Source of the DNA: an uncultured Synechococcus sp.
Lineage (GTDB): Bacteria > Cyanobacteriota > Cyanobacteriia > PCC-6307 > Cyanobiaceae
Direction: 5' to 3'
Assembly: GCA_903855705.1 (NCBI GenBank)
Contig: CAINZT010000196.1
Coordinates: forward strand, 1-57,667
Length of the DNA stretch: 57,667 nucleotides
Part shown: in pieces, positions 48,228 through 57,667 of the stretch
Position numbering within the stretch: position 1 is the first letter of the stretch
Layout of the letters: each line of letters begins with the position of its first letter
Made by a program: the position numbers and the translations under genes
Notes under the pieces: model-generated
The model's input: only the letters and a program-made list of their open reading frames with translations
Databases searched by the model: none
Told to the model about the DNA's origin: nothing

Positions 48228-48847
48228 AATAAAAGCTTTGCTTAATTTTCATGTTAGCGAGCGATTATTTGAGATTCTGGCACCCTAGATCTTTTCCTGG
48301 AGTTATCACAGTTGGCCATCAAAGATCATTGAAGCGACGCAGGTTTATATTCAAGCTTTGCCTAGCTGCAAAGAGCAACACCATCCGTCTTGGAATCGAT
48401 AGTGAGAGTGCGGTGATTAACCTATCAAGACCTATGGCCCATCGGGAGACATCTAGCCCAACATAATTGCGACCCCTTATCCTTCTGCCTCGATAAGTCA
48501 CTGAGACACCTCGATGGCTTTAAGGAGTTCTCCCTCTGGACCAATCTGATGCTATGCCATTGTTCCTAGGCTCCGCTCAGGTGTGCAAGGGGCTTGTGCG
48601 CTTTAATAGCTTCAGCGCCATTGGCGGCAAGCTCTTGGGTGCGCTCATAGCCCGGTTGGTGAACCCCGAAATTCTTAGACTCCTATCGATCCATACCTGC
48701 CGATCAGGGCCGCACTAAACTATCCACCAGTAGCGAGTCTTGAAACATGATCAGTACCAATCAACGCCAGCCCTGTGGATGCGGGGCTATGGGATTCTGG
48801 GTTTGGATCTCTGAACTTGGGGGCATGATACATTTCTATCTAAACTA

Positions 48848-48872
48848 CTGATATCAGACCTCTTGATATCAG
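48848..48872. promoter_or_regulatory. Two tandem TGATATCAG palindromes upstream of the Tat hydrolase
   Basis: CTGATATCAG-acctc-TTGATATCAG, centre-to-centre 15 bp, about 32 bp before ATG 48904. Confidence 0.5.
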
Positions 48873-48903
48873 CACCATTGCCAACGACACCCATACGTCG
48901 ACC

Positions 48904-49851
48904 ATGAGGGGGGCCTGGACTCGCCGCGATCTATTGGCATTTGTAGCTGGAGGACTGGGTGCCAGCCTCGGATCGGGGGTGATCAACAGGGCTATAGCCA
49001 ACGCCCAGACCTCGGCCCAGACCAATACGAAGCCTGGGATGGCTAGAAATGGTTTTGTACAGTTTTTCCCAAACCACTCAAGCGTTGGTGATCCCATTCC
49101 CGTTTGGACTTGTTTGCCAGAGACGTTGACTGCAGCCAGCCCCATTCTCATTGTGATGACGGGAGCTCAACGGGATGGCAAGGCTTGCCGCGACCTTTGG
49201 AGCCAACACAGTCGCAATCTAGGGGCCATCCTGTTGGTGCCTGAGTTCAGCACTGGGCAATACCCAGCGGCCGCCTATCAACAGGGCAACATAATCAATT
49301 CCCAAGGCTTATTGACGGCACAATCAACTTGGAGCTTTGCCGTGGTCGAAGCACTATTTGATTACGCAAAAGCACTCTATTCTAATCAAGTTGCAACATA
49401 CTCTATTTATGGCCACTCAGGGGGTGGCCAATTTGTGCAACGCATGGTTCTATTGATGCCAGAAGCGCGCTATCAACGGGCGATCATTGCCAATGCGGGG
49501 TTCTATACTTTCCCCGATCCAAATAGTCCCTATCCCTATGGATTAGGAGGCTTGCCCCAGTCGATCTTGCCCAAGGCTGACTGTTGGCATCGGGACGTGG
49601 TGGTATTGCTTGGCGAGGCAGATACCAACGAAAACGATCGGGAGTTGCGCCATAACCCCCTAGCTGACGCCCAAGGGTTGAACCGCTACGAGCGCGGACT
49701 CAACTTCTTCCATGCTGTCGAGACCAAGGCCCAGCAATGGCAGACAGCATTGAACTGGCGATTGGTAACGGTGCCAGCAGTGGGGCATTCCATCGGGCCT
49801 ATGGCGGCTGCCGCAGGGCGGATTCTGCAGGAGAATCGACCAGCCCAATGA
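48904..49851 (+). CDS. Tat-exported alpha/beta-hydrolase-fold protein
   Basis: Tat-like leader WTRRDLLAFVAGGLGASLGSG; nucleophile elbow IYGHSGGGQFVQRM; late VPAVGHSIG (His). Confidence 0.75.
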   Translation: MRGAWTRRDLLAFVAGGLGASLGSGVINRAIANAQTSAQTNTKPGMARNGFVQFFPNHSSVGDPIPVWTCLPETLTAASPILIVMTGAQRDGKACRDLWSQHSRNLGAILLVPEFSTGQYPAAAYQQGNIINSQGLLTAQSTWSFAVVEALFDYAKALYSNQVATYSIYGHSGGGQFVQRMVLLMPEARYQRAIIANAGFYTFPDPNSPYPYGLGGLPQSILPKADCWHRDVVVLLGEADTNENDRELRHNPLADAQGLNRYERGLNFFHAVETKAQQWQTALNWRLVTVPAVGHSIGPMAAAAGRILQENRPAQ

Positions 49852-50037
49852 TGGCACAGCTGATCAACACGTACAACCGCTCAGCCGCTGGGCCAAAGGG
49901 TAGACGCGTTTCCCATACTCCAGCCGTCTAACCAAGGGTGGGGTTGTGTCGCAAACCGCTCAAAAATTATGCCCTCCTTGGTGACAAGAGAGAACTCTTA
50001 AAGCGCCAGCTCAGGAACCACCTGATCACTTTCCAAT

Positions 50038-53000
50038 TTAAGGCTTGAGCAGCGCGGGGCTTTGCTCCTTTCTCAACCCCAGCCGCCGGGCTAACCGTTC
50101 CGCCATCACATAGGAAACTGGGGTGACATAGAGGGTGACCAGCTGGGAGATCAGCAGGCCACCCACCACCACCAGACCGAGGGAGCGGCGGGTTTCAGCC
50201 CCCGCTCCCCAGCCAATGGCAATCGGCAGGGTGCCGACGATGGCCGCCAGGGTGGTCATCATGATCGGCCGAAAGCGCAGCATCGAGGCACTGTGAATGG
50301 CCTGCTTGAGGCCAACCCCTTGGCGCCGTTTATTGATAGCGGCATCCACCATCATGATCCCATTTTTCTTGACGATACCAATCAACAACACCAGGCCAAT
50401 CGTGCTGTAGAGATTCAATTCAGATCCAAACAGGATCAAGGTGGCCAGGCCTCCTACGGCCGCTGAAGGCAAGCTGGTGAGAATCGTGAGCGGATGAATC
50501 AGATCCTCATAAAGGATGCCCAGCACCAGGTAGATCACCAGCACGGCAGCCAGCAACAACCAACCCAGCCCCGAGACGGATTGTTCAAACACCTTGGCGG
50601 AGCCCTGAAACGATCCTGTGGTGCCCACGGGCAATAGCTGCTCGGCTAAGGATCGAATTTCGGCAGTGACCGTATCGAGGGAGACGCCTGGATTGGTGTT
50701 GAAAGAGAAGGTGACTGAGGGCAGCTGGTCGGTGTGGTTAACCGTGAGGGCCGTGGCCGTAGGGCGGCTAGTGGCCAGGGTGGAGAGGGGGATGAGCTGG
50801 CCCTGGGCATTGCGCACGGTCAACAGATCCAGGTCGGCGGGGCTGTTTTGGGCGGCTAGGTCGACCCCCAGGATGACCGGGAATTGGCCATCGGAGCGGT
50901 AGATGGTGGAGACCTGCTGCTCGCCATAGGCGCTGCGCAAGGCTGTCTGCACGGCGGTGGCATCGACCCCCAAGCTGGCGGCCCGGTCGCGATCGACCGT
51001 GATTTCCAACTGGGGATTGTGGGATTGCAGGTCGCTACTGACATCACTAAGGCCCTTGAGGCTGCGTAAGCGCTGCTCAAACTCAGGGGCCGCCTCCAGC
51101 AGGGCCTCTTGATCAATCGCCTGGAGGCTGTAGAGGTATTGGGCGCGGCTCTGCACGGCCCCCACATTCACCGCCGCCGGCACTTTGACAAAGCCGCGCA
51201 GCCCCGGAACGCTGTTGACCACTCGTCGCAGGCTGCGGGCCAGGGCTGCCGCTGACTGGTTGCGCTCGGAGCGGGGCTTCAATTTGAGAAACAGGCGGCC
51301 ATTATTCGCCGTGGAATTGGGTCCGCCGGAGCCCACCGTGTTGTTCACTCCGGCCACCGCTGGATTCGCCTGGAGTTTGCGGGCCAGGATGGTCTGCATG
51401 GCGGCCATCTCCTCAAAGGAGGTGCCCTCAGCCGCCTGGGTGTTGACGGTGAGCTGGCCCGTATCGGCATCAGGGATGAACCCCTTAGGCACCAGTAGGA
51501 ACAGAATCACAGTGAGCAACAGCAAACCGGCAGAGAGGCTCTGCACCAGCCGGGGCCGGCGTAGTGCGGTCGCCAAGCTGAGGCCGTAACTGCGGCTGAG
51601 CTGCTCAAACAGGCGATCGAACCGTTGCAACAGGGCGTGGCCGCGCAGGGCAACGCCTGGCTCGGGCAGCAGCCGGGCCGCCAACATCGGCGTGAGGCTT
51701 AGGGCGACCAGCCCGGAGAGCAGGATCGCCAAGCTGAGGGTGACGGCAAATTCCCGGAACAGGCGGCCCAGCAAACCGCCCAGAAACAGGATCGGGATGA
51801 ACACTGCCACCAAGGACAGGGTCATCGACAGGATCGTGGGGCCAATTTCGCGGGCACCGCGCAGGGCTGCCAGCCAGCGGCTTTCGCCGTCTTCCTGGCG
51901 GCGCACGATCGCCTCCACCATCACGATGGCGTCATCGACCACAAAACCCACACTGAGGGTGAGTGCCATCAACGACAAGTTGTCGAGGGAGTAGCCCAGC
52001 AACGCCATGGCCCCGAAGGTGCCGATAAGGGACACGCCAATGGCCAGGGCCGGTAGGGCTGTGGTGATGCCGGTACCGAGGAACAGGGCCACCACACCCA
52101 CCACTAGGGCGATCGTGATCACCAAGGTGAGTTCCACGTCCCGGATCGCTTCGCGGATGCCCTCGGAGCGGTCAAACAACACCTGCAGCTGAATGGCCCC
52201 TGGCAATTCAGCGCGCAGGGTTGGTAGCAATGCATGGACGGCATCGGCAATCGCCACGGTGTTGCTGCCGCTCTGCCGTTGCACCGCCACCACAATCGAG
52301 CGACTGCCGTTGTACCAACTGGCGCTGCGTTCGCTGTTAACGCTATCGAGCACTTCGGCCACCTCGCCGAGTTTCACCGGCGACCCGTTGCGGTAAGCCA
52401 CGACCAGCTGGCGGTAGGCGGCCGCATCATTGAGCTGGCCGTTGTCCTGGACGCTGACGGTTTGGCGGGCGCCGTAGAGGTTGCCGGTGGGCTGGTTGGA
52501 ATTGCCGGCGCGGACCGCCCCATTGACTTGATCGATGCCGATGCCTTTAGCACTGAGGGCCTGGGGATCGACGCGGATGCGCACGGCGTATTTCTGGGCG
52601 CCATAGAGCTGCACCTGGGAAACGCCATCGAGGGTCGAGAGCCTCTGGGCCACCCGCACCTGGGCCACCTGGGTGACCTCCGATAGGGGCAACAGATCGG
52701 AGGTGAGCACCAGATAGAGAATCGGCTGCTCAGCTGGATTGACCTTGCGAATCGAGGGGGGCGTGGGCAAATCCGCCGGCAACTGGCGCGCTGCCTGGCT
52801 GATCGCCGTTTGCACATCCTGGGCGGCCGCATCGATATCCCGTTCCAGGTTGAACTGAAGGGTGATCTGGCTGCTGCCCTGGGCGCTGCTGGAGCTCATC
52901 TCGGCGATGCCGGCAATGCTCGAAAACTGCTGCTCCAGGGGTGTGGCCACGGAGGTGGCCATGGTGGTGGGACTGGCCCCCGGCAGGGAGACATTCACCT

Positions 53001-53142
53001 GCAGGGTGGGGAAATCGATGCTGGGTAGGTCACTGATCGGCAGGCGGGCGTAGCCCACCACCCCGAAGATCACCAGAGCCAACATCAACAGGATCGTGGT
53101 GATCGGGCGGCGTATCAGCCGCTCACTGAACGAGCCCATCAC
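50038..53142 (-). CDS. RND-family efflux transporter inner-membrane permease (AcrB/MdtB-like)
   Basis: SFSERLIRRPITTILLMLALVIFGVVGYARLPISDLPSIDFPTLQVNVSLPGASPTTM..., GFVVDDAIVMVEAIVRR. Confidence 0.95.
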   Translation of the reverse strand: MMGSFSERLIRRPITTILLMLALVIFGVVGYARLPISDLPSIDFPTLQVNVSLPGASPTTMATSVATPLEQQFSSIAGIAEMSSSSAQGSSQITLQFNLERDIDAAAQDVQTAISQAARQLPADLPTPPSIRKVNPAEQPILYLVLTSDLLPLSEVTQVAQVRVAQRLSTLDGVSQVQLYGAQKYAVRIRVDPQALSAKGIGIDQVNGAVRAGNSNQPTGNLYGARQTVSVQDNGQLNDAAAYRQLVVAYRNGSPVKLGEVAEVLDSVNSERSASWYNGSRSIVVAVQRQSGSNTVAIADAVHALLPTLRAELPGAIQLQVLFDRSEGIREAIRDVELTLVITIALVVGVVALFLGTGITTALPALAIGVSLIGTFGAMALLGYSLDNLSLMALTLSVGFVVDDAIVMVEAIVRRQEDGESRWLAALRGAREIGPTILSMTLSLVAVFIPILFLGGLLGRLFREFAVTLSLAILLSGLVALSLTPMLAARLLPEPGVALRGHALLQRFDRLFEQLSRSYGLSLATALRRPRLVQSLSAGLLLLTVILFLLVPKGFIPDADTGQLTVNTQAAEGTSFEEMAAMQTILARKLQANPAVAGVNNTVGSGGPNSTANNGRLFLKLKPRSERNQSAAALARSLRRVVNSVPGLRGFVKVPAAVNVGAVQSRAQYLYSLQAIDQEALLEAAPEFEQRLRSLKGLSDVSSDLQSHNPQLEITVDRDRAASLGVDATAVQTALRSAYGEQQVSTIYRSDGQFPVILGVDLAAQNSPADLDLLTVRNAQGQLIPLSTLATSRPTATALTVNHTDQLPSVTFSFNTNPGVSLDTVTAEIRSLAEQLLPVGTTGSFQGSAKVFEQSVSGLGWLLLAAVLVIYLVLGILYEDLIHPLTILTSLPSAAVGGLATLILFGSELNLYSTIGLVLLIGIVKKNGIMMVDAAINKRRQGVGLKQAIHSASMLRFRPIMMTTLAAIVGTLPIAIGWGAGAETRRSLGLVVVGGLLISQLVTLYVTPVSYVMAERLARRLGLRKEQSPALLKP

Positions 53143-54326
53143 TTGGAGCGGTGCCCAGCCTGTTTTTTGGCCAGGCGAATCGCCGCGCCGGGGCTAAGGG
53201 CGAACTGGCCCTTAACCACAACCTTTTCCCCCGGACGCAGGCCGGCGGTAACCACCACGTCGTCTCGACCGGCGGGACCGAGCTGGAGCTGGCGAGGCTT
53301 GGCGACCTTGCCTTTGACCACATACACAAACGGTCCCTTCTGGCCGGTCTGGATGGCGATCTGGGGAATCAGCACAACCTGATGGAGGCGCTGCAGCTCT
53401 AGGGATCCCTTCACATAGGCACCGGGCACCAGGTGCTGGGAGCCGTTGGCAAAGGTGGCCTTAACGGCCGTGGTGCCAGTGCTGGGGTCAACGGCGTTAT
53501 CGATCGAGCTCACCTGGCCCACCTCGCCTGGGTCAAGTCTCACCTTGAGCCCCAGCTCCAGGCGCGGGATGAGCCGTTGGGGCACGGAAAATTGAACCGT
53601 AATGGGCCGAAATTGGTTGACCACCAGCAAGGGGCGATCCTCGGCATCGCGCACCAGGTTGCCGGCGGTGAGCCGCAACTGGCCGGCCCGGCCCCGGATC
53701 GGCGAGCGGATTGTGGTTCGCTCCAGGTTGAGCCTGGCGTTGGATTCGGCCGCCCGGGCCGCCGCCAGGTCTGCCCGGGTGCTTTGCACCTCACTGACGC
53801 GGCTGTTGACGGTGGCTTCCAACGAGAGGGCCTCGCTGCGGAATTGCTCGGCCTGGTCGACGCTGATCGCACCCTGGTTGCCGAGGGAGCCATAGCGGTT
53901 GGCCCGTTGGCGTGCGAGGCGGGCTTCGGCCCGGCTGCGCTGAACTTCAGCCTTGGCCTCCCGTTCTTTGGCGATCGCTTTGTTGCGGTTGGCGATCGCC
54001 TGGTTGAGGGCCGCCTGCCAGGGGCTGGGGTCAATGCCGATGAGGGGTTGGCCAGCCTCTACCTCCTGGCCCTCGCGGAAATAGACCCGCTGCACCACCC
54101 CCGAAACCTGGGAGCGAATCGCCGCCGAGGCCAGGGGCTTGACCTCGCCCGTGATTGGGAAGGTCTCATCGAAGTCGCCCAGGCTCACAGGCGCCAGGGA
54201 CACCAACACCGCCGGTTTGCGTTTGGACTCGTCCCCCTGGGGCCAGCAGCCCCGGGCGAGAAGCAACAGCAGCAGCAGACCCCCCCCAAGGAAGGCCAGG
54301 TTGCGGGGGCGGGTCGGCATTTTCAC
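53139..54326 (-). CDS. RND efflux periplasmic adaptor subunit
   Basis: VSGVVQRVYFREGQEVEAGQPLIGIDPSPWQAALNQA...TTIRSPIRGRAGQL...; start overlaps RND permease by ATGA-type junction. Confidence 0.94.
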   Translation of the reverse strand: MKMPTRPRNLAFLGGGLLLLLLLARGCWPQGDESKRKPAVLVSLAPVSLGDFDETFPITGEVKPLASAAIRSQVSGVVQRVYFREGQEVEAGQPLIGIDPSPWQAALNQAIANRNKAIAKEREAKAEVQRSRAEARLARQRANRYGSLGNQGAISVDQAEQFRSEALSLEATVNSRVSEVQSTRADLAAARAAESNARLNLERTTIRSPIRGRAGQLRLTAGNLVRDAEDRPLLVVNQFRPITVQFSVPQRLIPRLELGLKVRLDPGEVGQVSSIDNAVDPSTGTTAVKATFANGSQHLVPGAYVKGSLELQRLHQVVLIPQIAIQTGQKGPFVYVVKGKVAKPRQLQLGPAGRDDVVVTAGLRPGEKVVVKGQFALSPGAAIRLAKKQAGHRSK

Positions 54327-54421
54327 GGACTAACCCTAGGGAGCGACAGAGCTGGATCCAGGTTCTGCCGAATACACCCCTAGGGGCAGCCCAAACGGAC
54401 AAACAGCGTTGGGCCGAAAAG

Positions 54422-54453
54422 ACGCGGGCAGGTCAGGGGGCACCGGCCCGCGT
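54422..54453 (-). terminator. Candidate intrinsic terminator after the secreted hypothetical
   Basis: Minus strand ACGCGGGC ... GCCCGCGT followed by CTTTTC; perfect 8-bp stem, short T-run. Confidence 0.5.
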
Positions 54454-54485
54454 GGGTTAGGCATCAAAGCCGCTGGGGGAGGGGC

Positions 54486-54959
54486 TCAGTAGCCGCTGCA
54501 GCCCTGCACGGAGATGCGGTAGCTGAAGCCAAGGGCACCGGGATCATCGCTATTGCCCACCTTGAAATTCATCTGGCTGGCCTGCTTGCCGGGGATGGCG
54601 GGGAAGGGACCAAACATGCGGCCCGTGCCAATCGGCGGATTCATCGTTTCATTGATGACCTGCAGGTTGCTGCCATCGCTGAACTTCATGAAGCCAGAAA
54701 CGGGATATTTGGCGCCGGGATCAGCTGAATTGGCGGTGAAGAAGAATTTGAAGCTGGTGAAGGGCTGGTTAACGATGAAATCGGTATTCCAGTTGGGGCG
54801 CCCGATCAGGTGGCCGCGGCTCACCGATTTGGCCACAATCGGGGTGACTCCATTGCCGCCAATGGGCTGGAGGAACTGGCACTTCGGGGCAGCCTGGGCA
54901 GCCCCGCCGAAAGCGAGCATCAAGGGGGCGGCAGCCAGCAACAGGGAACGGGACAGCAT
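54486..54959 (-). CDS. Secreted hypothetical protein
   Basis: MLSRSLLLAAAPLMLAFGGAAQAAPKCQFLQPIGGNGVTPIVAKSVSRGHLIGRPNWNTDFIV...; signal peptide and two Cys. Confidence 0.7.
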   Translation of the reverse strand: MLSRSLLLAAAPLMLAFGGAAQAAPKCQFLQPIGGNGVTPIVAKSVSRGHLIGRPNWNTDFIVNQPFTSFKFFFTANSADPGAKYPVSGFMKFSDGSNLQVINETMNPPIGTGRMFGPFPAIPGKQASQMNFKVGNSDDPGALGFSYRISVQGCSGY

Positions 54960-55069
54960 GGGCCTGAACGACTTGTCCGGCCAAGGGTACGCCCCGCAAT
55001 CCAGGCTGGCTCGAGCCAACGGCGCTAATGCAACAGCCTGAACTTGGTTTGGGCAGGCCGAGACCTGAC

Positions 55070-55240
55070 TCAATGGCCGTCGCCGATCTGGCACTCGGTG
55101 AGGCTGGGATCGCAAAGCCGTTCCAGAACCCGCTGCAGATCCACCGGGGACAACTCGCCATCGCAGCCCCATTTGAGTGTGGTGCTGGCAGGGCCGGGAT
55201 CGGAGCCGGGGCCGGGGGGCCGGGAGGGAAGCTGGTTCAT
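55070..55240 (-). CDS. Small hypothetical protein
   Basis: MNQLPSRPPGPGSDPGPASTTLKWGCDGELSPVDLQRVLERLCDPSLTECQIGDGH; C-terminal half protein-like. Confidence 0.4.
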   Translation of the reverse strand: MNQLPSRPPGPGSDPGPASTTLKWGCDGELSPVDLQRVLERLCDPSLTECQIGDGH

Positions 55241-55307
55241 GCGGATTGATGCATGTCCTGAATCCAACACTAAATCCCGCCCACCTCCTTGTCTATTGAG
55301 TTAAGGG

Positions 55308-56021
55308 TCAAACAGAAACCAGTTTGGGCTCCCTGTAAGGGATGAAATTGGCTTTGCTTGTGCCGCAGATCGGGCAGATCCAGTCGGCCGGGATGGCCTC
55401 AAAGGCGGTGCCTGGGGCTATGCCCGAGTCGGGGTCGCCCTGGGCGGGGTCGTAGATCATTGAGCAGATCCGGCAGATCCACTTGCCGCCAGTGGGCTCG
55501 CTGGAGTCACCCAGCTCGCCACCTCCCTGCAGGGCCAGGAGGGCAATGCCATAGCGCTCGGCGTGGTGTTGCTCGATCGGGCCCAAGAGGCCGAAGGTGC
55601 TGGCCGCCTTGCGGAAGATGGCGGCATGGTCCTGGGATTCGGCCACCTGGGCGTTGAATTCGGCCTCGGCCGCCCCATCCCGTTCCTGGCGCGCCTGGGC
55701 GGCGAACTCGGGATACATGGTGGTGAACTCATAGGTTTCCCCCTCGATCGCCAGCTCCAGGCAGCGGCTGAGGATGGCCTGTTTGTGTTCGGAGCTGAGG
55801 CTGGCGGGATCGGCCACAACCAGCTCGGGATGGAGCAGGCGGAAGTGGGCGAAGGCGTGCTCGGTTTCCTGGTGGGCCGTGTCGCGGAACAGGCGTGCCA
55901 ACGCGACATTGCCGAGCTGCTTGGCCAGATCGGCGAAGAACAGGTATTTGCGGTTGGCCATGCTTTCGCCGCCAAAGGCGGCCTCGAGGTTGGCCAGGGT
56001 GGCTGGATTGGAGAGATCCAT
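55308..56021 (-). CDS. Rubrerythrin with C-terminal rubredoxin domain
   Basis: Diiron motifs [32 protein letters not shown]; rubredoxin [46 protein letters not shown]. Confidence 0.95.
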   Translation of the reverse strand: MDLSNPATLANLEAAFGGESMANRKYLFFADLAKQLGNVALARLFRDTAHQETEHAFAHFRLLHPELVVADPASLSSEHKQAILSRCLELAIEGETYEFTTMYPEFAAQARQERDGAAEAEFNAQVAESQDHAAIFRKAASTFGLLGPIEQHHAERYGIALLALQGGGELGDSSEPTGGKWICRICSMIYDPAQGDPDSGIAPGTAFEAIPADWICPICGTSKANFIPYREPKLVSV

Positions 56022-56186
56022 GGCGGGGGTTACGGGATGGATTCAGCTTACACGAAGTCGAAGTGAGTATGAGTTAGCCGGTTCAAAGGGTGGGGCTCGC
56101 TGCCTCGCTGGATCGGGAAGCCGTTGCCAGGGGCTGGCGGCGCGACCAGAGTCGGACCAACCTTCCTGCCCAAGAGCAATCCAGCC

Positions 56187-57257
56187 ATGGCCGACCTGTT
56201 CAGCCCGATTCGGATTGGCTCCCTGGAGCTGGACAACCGGCTGTGGATGTCGCCTTTGACCCGCTGCCGCAGCGAAGCCGGCCACCAGCCGGGGCCGCTG
56301 ATGGCCGAGTACTACGCCCAGCGGGCCTCGGCCGGTCTGCTGATCGCCGAAGCCACGATGGTGAGCGAGGGCCATTCGGCCTTCGGGAGTGAGCCCGGCA
56401 TCTACTCCGAGGCCCAGGTGGCGGGCTGGCGCCTGACCACCGACGCCGTGCACCGGGCCGGCGGCCGGATTGTGTTGCAGCTCTGGCATGGCGGCCGCGC
56501 CTGCCATCCCCTGCTGAATAGCGGTCGCCAACCGGTGGCCCCCAGTGCAATCGCGATCACGGGCGACACGGTCAACACCCCCGAGGGCAAGCAGCCCTAC
56601 GTGGTGCCCCGGGCCCTAGCCGATGGGGAACTGCCAGGGATCGTGGCGGACTTCCAGCGGGCGGCCCACAACGCCATGGCCGCCGGGTTCGATGGGGTGG
56701 AGATCCATGGCGCCAACGGCTACCTGCTGGACCAGTTCCTGCGCGATGGCAGCAACCAGCGCCAAGGTGCCTACGGCGGCAGCCGCGAGCACCGGGCCCG
56801 GTTGCTGTTTGAGGTGATCGAGGCCGTGGGCCAGGAGGCTCCAGTGGTGGGTCTACGCCTCTCCCCTTTGAACAGCTACAACGCCATGGTCGATAGCGAC
56901 CCGCTCGGCCTCTCGAGCTGGCTGGCGGGGGAACTCAACAGCCGGGGCCTGGCCTACTTGCATCTGATGCGGGCCGATTTCCTCGGCCAGCAGCAGGGCG
57001 ATGTGCTTTCCCTGGTGCGCCAGGCCTTTGAGGGAGTGCTGGTGGCCAACACCGGCTACGGAGCCCCTGAAGCCAACCAAGCGATCGGCGACGGGGCCGT
57101 GGATGCGGTGGCCTTCGGCACACCCTTTCTGGCCAATCCGGATCTGCCCGAGCGCTTCCGCCGCGGTGCCGCCCTCAATGCCCCGGACCCGAACAGCTTC
57201 TATAGCCCGGGCCCCGTGGGCTACACCGACTATCCCACTCTCGAGCCGGCGGGCTGA
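56187..57257 (+). CDS. Old yellow enzyme family NADH:flavin oxidoreductase (NemA-like)
   Basis: MADLFSPIRIGSLELDNRLWMSPLTRCRS..., IVLQLWHGGRACHPLL, GFDGVEIHGANGYLLDQFLRDGSNQRQGAYGGS. Confidence 0.94.
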   Translation: MADLFSPIRIGSLELDNRLWMSPLTRCRSEAGHQPGPLMAEYYAQRASAGLLIAEATMVSEGHSAFGSEPGIYSEAQVAGWRLTTDAVHRAGGRIVLQLWHGGRACHPLLNSGRQPVAPSAIAITGDTVNTPEGKQPYVVPRALADGELPGIVADFQRAAHNAMAAGFDGVEIHGANGYLLDQFLRDGSNQRQGAYGGSREHRARLLFEVIEAVGQEAPVVGLRLSPLNSYNAMVDSDPLGLSSWLAGELNSRGLAYLHLMRADFLGQQQGDVLSLVRQAFEGVLVANTGYGAPEANQAIGDGAVDAVAFGTPFLANPDLPERFRRGAALNAPDPNSFYSPGPVGYTDYPTLEPAG

Positions 57258-57417
57258 CTAAGCGTCAAGCTGGAATAAGCAGGCCCGGGGATCGGTCGGT
57301 GCAGGGGCCATTAGGGGGACCATGATCGCCGTTATCGGGACGACCCCCAACTGTTTTGAAGCCGACGGCCAGGAGCCATGGTTGTGGTGAAGATGGGATT
57401 GTCCTGCGGCTGGCCAG

Positions 57418-57667
57418 ATGCCCTCCCTGTTTTCAGGCCCTGAAGCCAGGCGCAGGTATCGGTTTGTGGATCGCAGCGGCCAGCCCCACCCGATCCTCGA
57501 TGAGCACTTCGAGAGTCTCGATGGGGCCTGGGAAGCGGCCCAGGCCTTGCTAGGGGATCGGGGCCTGAGTGCCGCCGCCATGCCGGCAGCCCTGGCCGAG
57601 GAATTTGGCATCGAGGTGACCACCGCTAACGGCCACTGGCGCACCCTGCGGCACCCGGGGCAACCCC
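57418..57667 (+). CDS. Hypothetical protein (3' end beyond window)
   Basis: MPSLFSGPEARRRYRFVDRSGQPHPILDEHFESLDGAWEAAQALLGDRGLSAAAMPAALAEEFGIEVTTANGHWRTL...; open frame to window end. Confidence 0.6.
   Translation, partial: MPSLFSGPEARRRYRFVDRSGQPHPILDEHFESLDGAWEAAQALLGDRGLSAAAMPAALAEEFGIEVTTANGHWRTLRHPGQP

Noticed and set aside
48555-48690. Short minus-strand reading VHQPGYERTQELAANGAEAIKAHKPLAHLSGA as gene relic
   Set aside because: Only about 33 codons, no start, no recognisable family; cannot be separated from chance without a search.
53433-54383. 316-aa plus-strand ORF
   Set aside because: Antisense to the RND adaptor gene; no recognisable motifs.

Overview
This window is a GC-rich, gene-dense chromosomal segment of a picocyanobacterium (Synechococcus/Cyanobium type, inferred from gene content and GCGATCGC octamers). 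I found no phage, IS, CRISPR array or rRNA. There is one tRNA, tRNA-Ser(GGA). Recognisable blocks are: a partial M61 peptidase, ycf35-like, purN, argC and ribBA; a dnaK3-like/dnaJ/DUF3110/murQ operon; ferredoxin/suhB-like/hisZ/ferredoxin; a Coq4-family gene next to a ParB-like gene; a pyrF-pyrE fusion, and pyrC; an aapJQMP amino-acid ABC operon; a rhodanese-metY-metX sulfur operon; a sulfate cluster (sbpA, rrf2-like, cysR-like crp, cysA, cysT, cysW); a phosphate/polyphosphate block (CHAD, pstS, crp/ptrA-like, Tat-exported hydrolase); an RND efflux pair; rubrerythrin; and an old yellow enzyme. The most interesting unexplained signal is a structured RNA candidate on the minus strand (about 34805-34985) upstream of the rhodanese-metY-metX operon. 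It has three consecutive hairpins and an intrinsic terminator. Several stem pairs are G-U on the minus strand but A-C on the plus strand, which assigns the transcribed strand. Other leads are shared palindromic operator candidates in the cys cluster, tandem TGATATCAG palindromes before a Tat-exported hydrolase, a tetrapeptide-repeat tail on DnaK3, a Coq4 homolog in a plastoquinone organism, and a desaturase reading frame that extends upstream of any canonical start codon. All calls come from reading the sequence and the supplied ORF translations; no database search was run.
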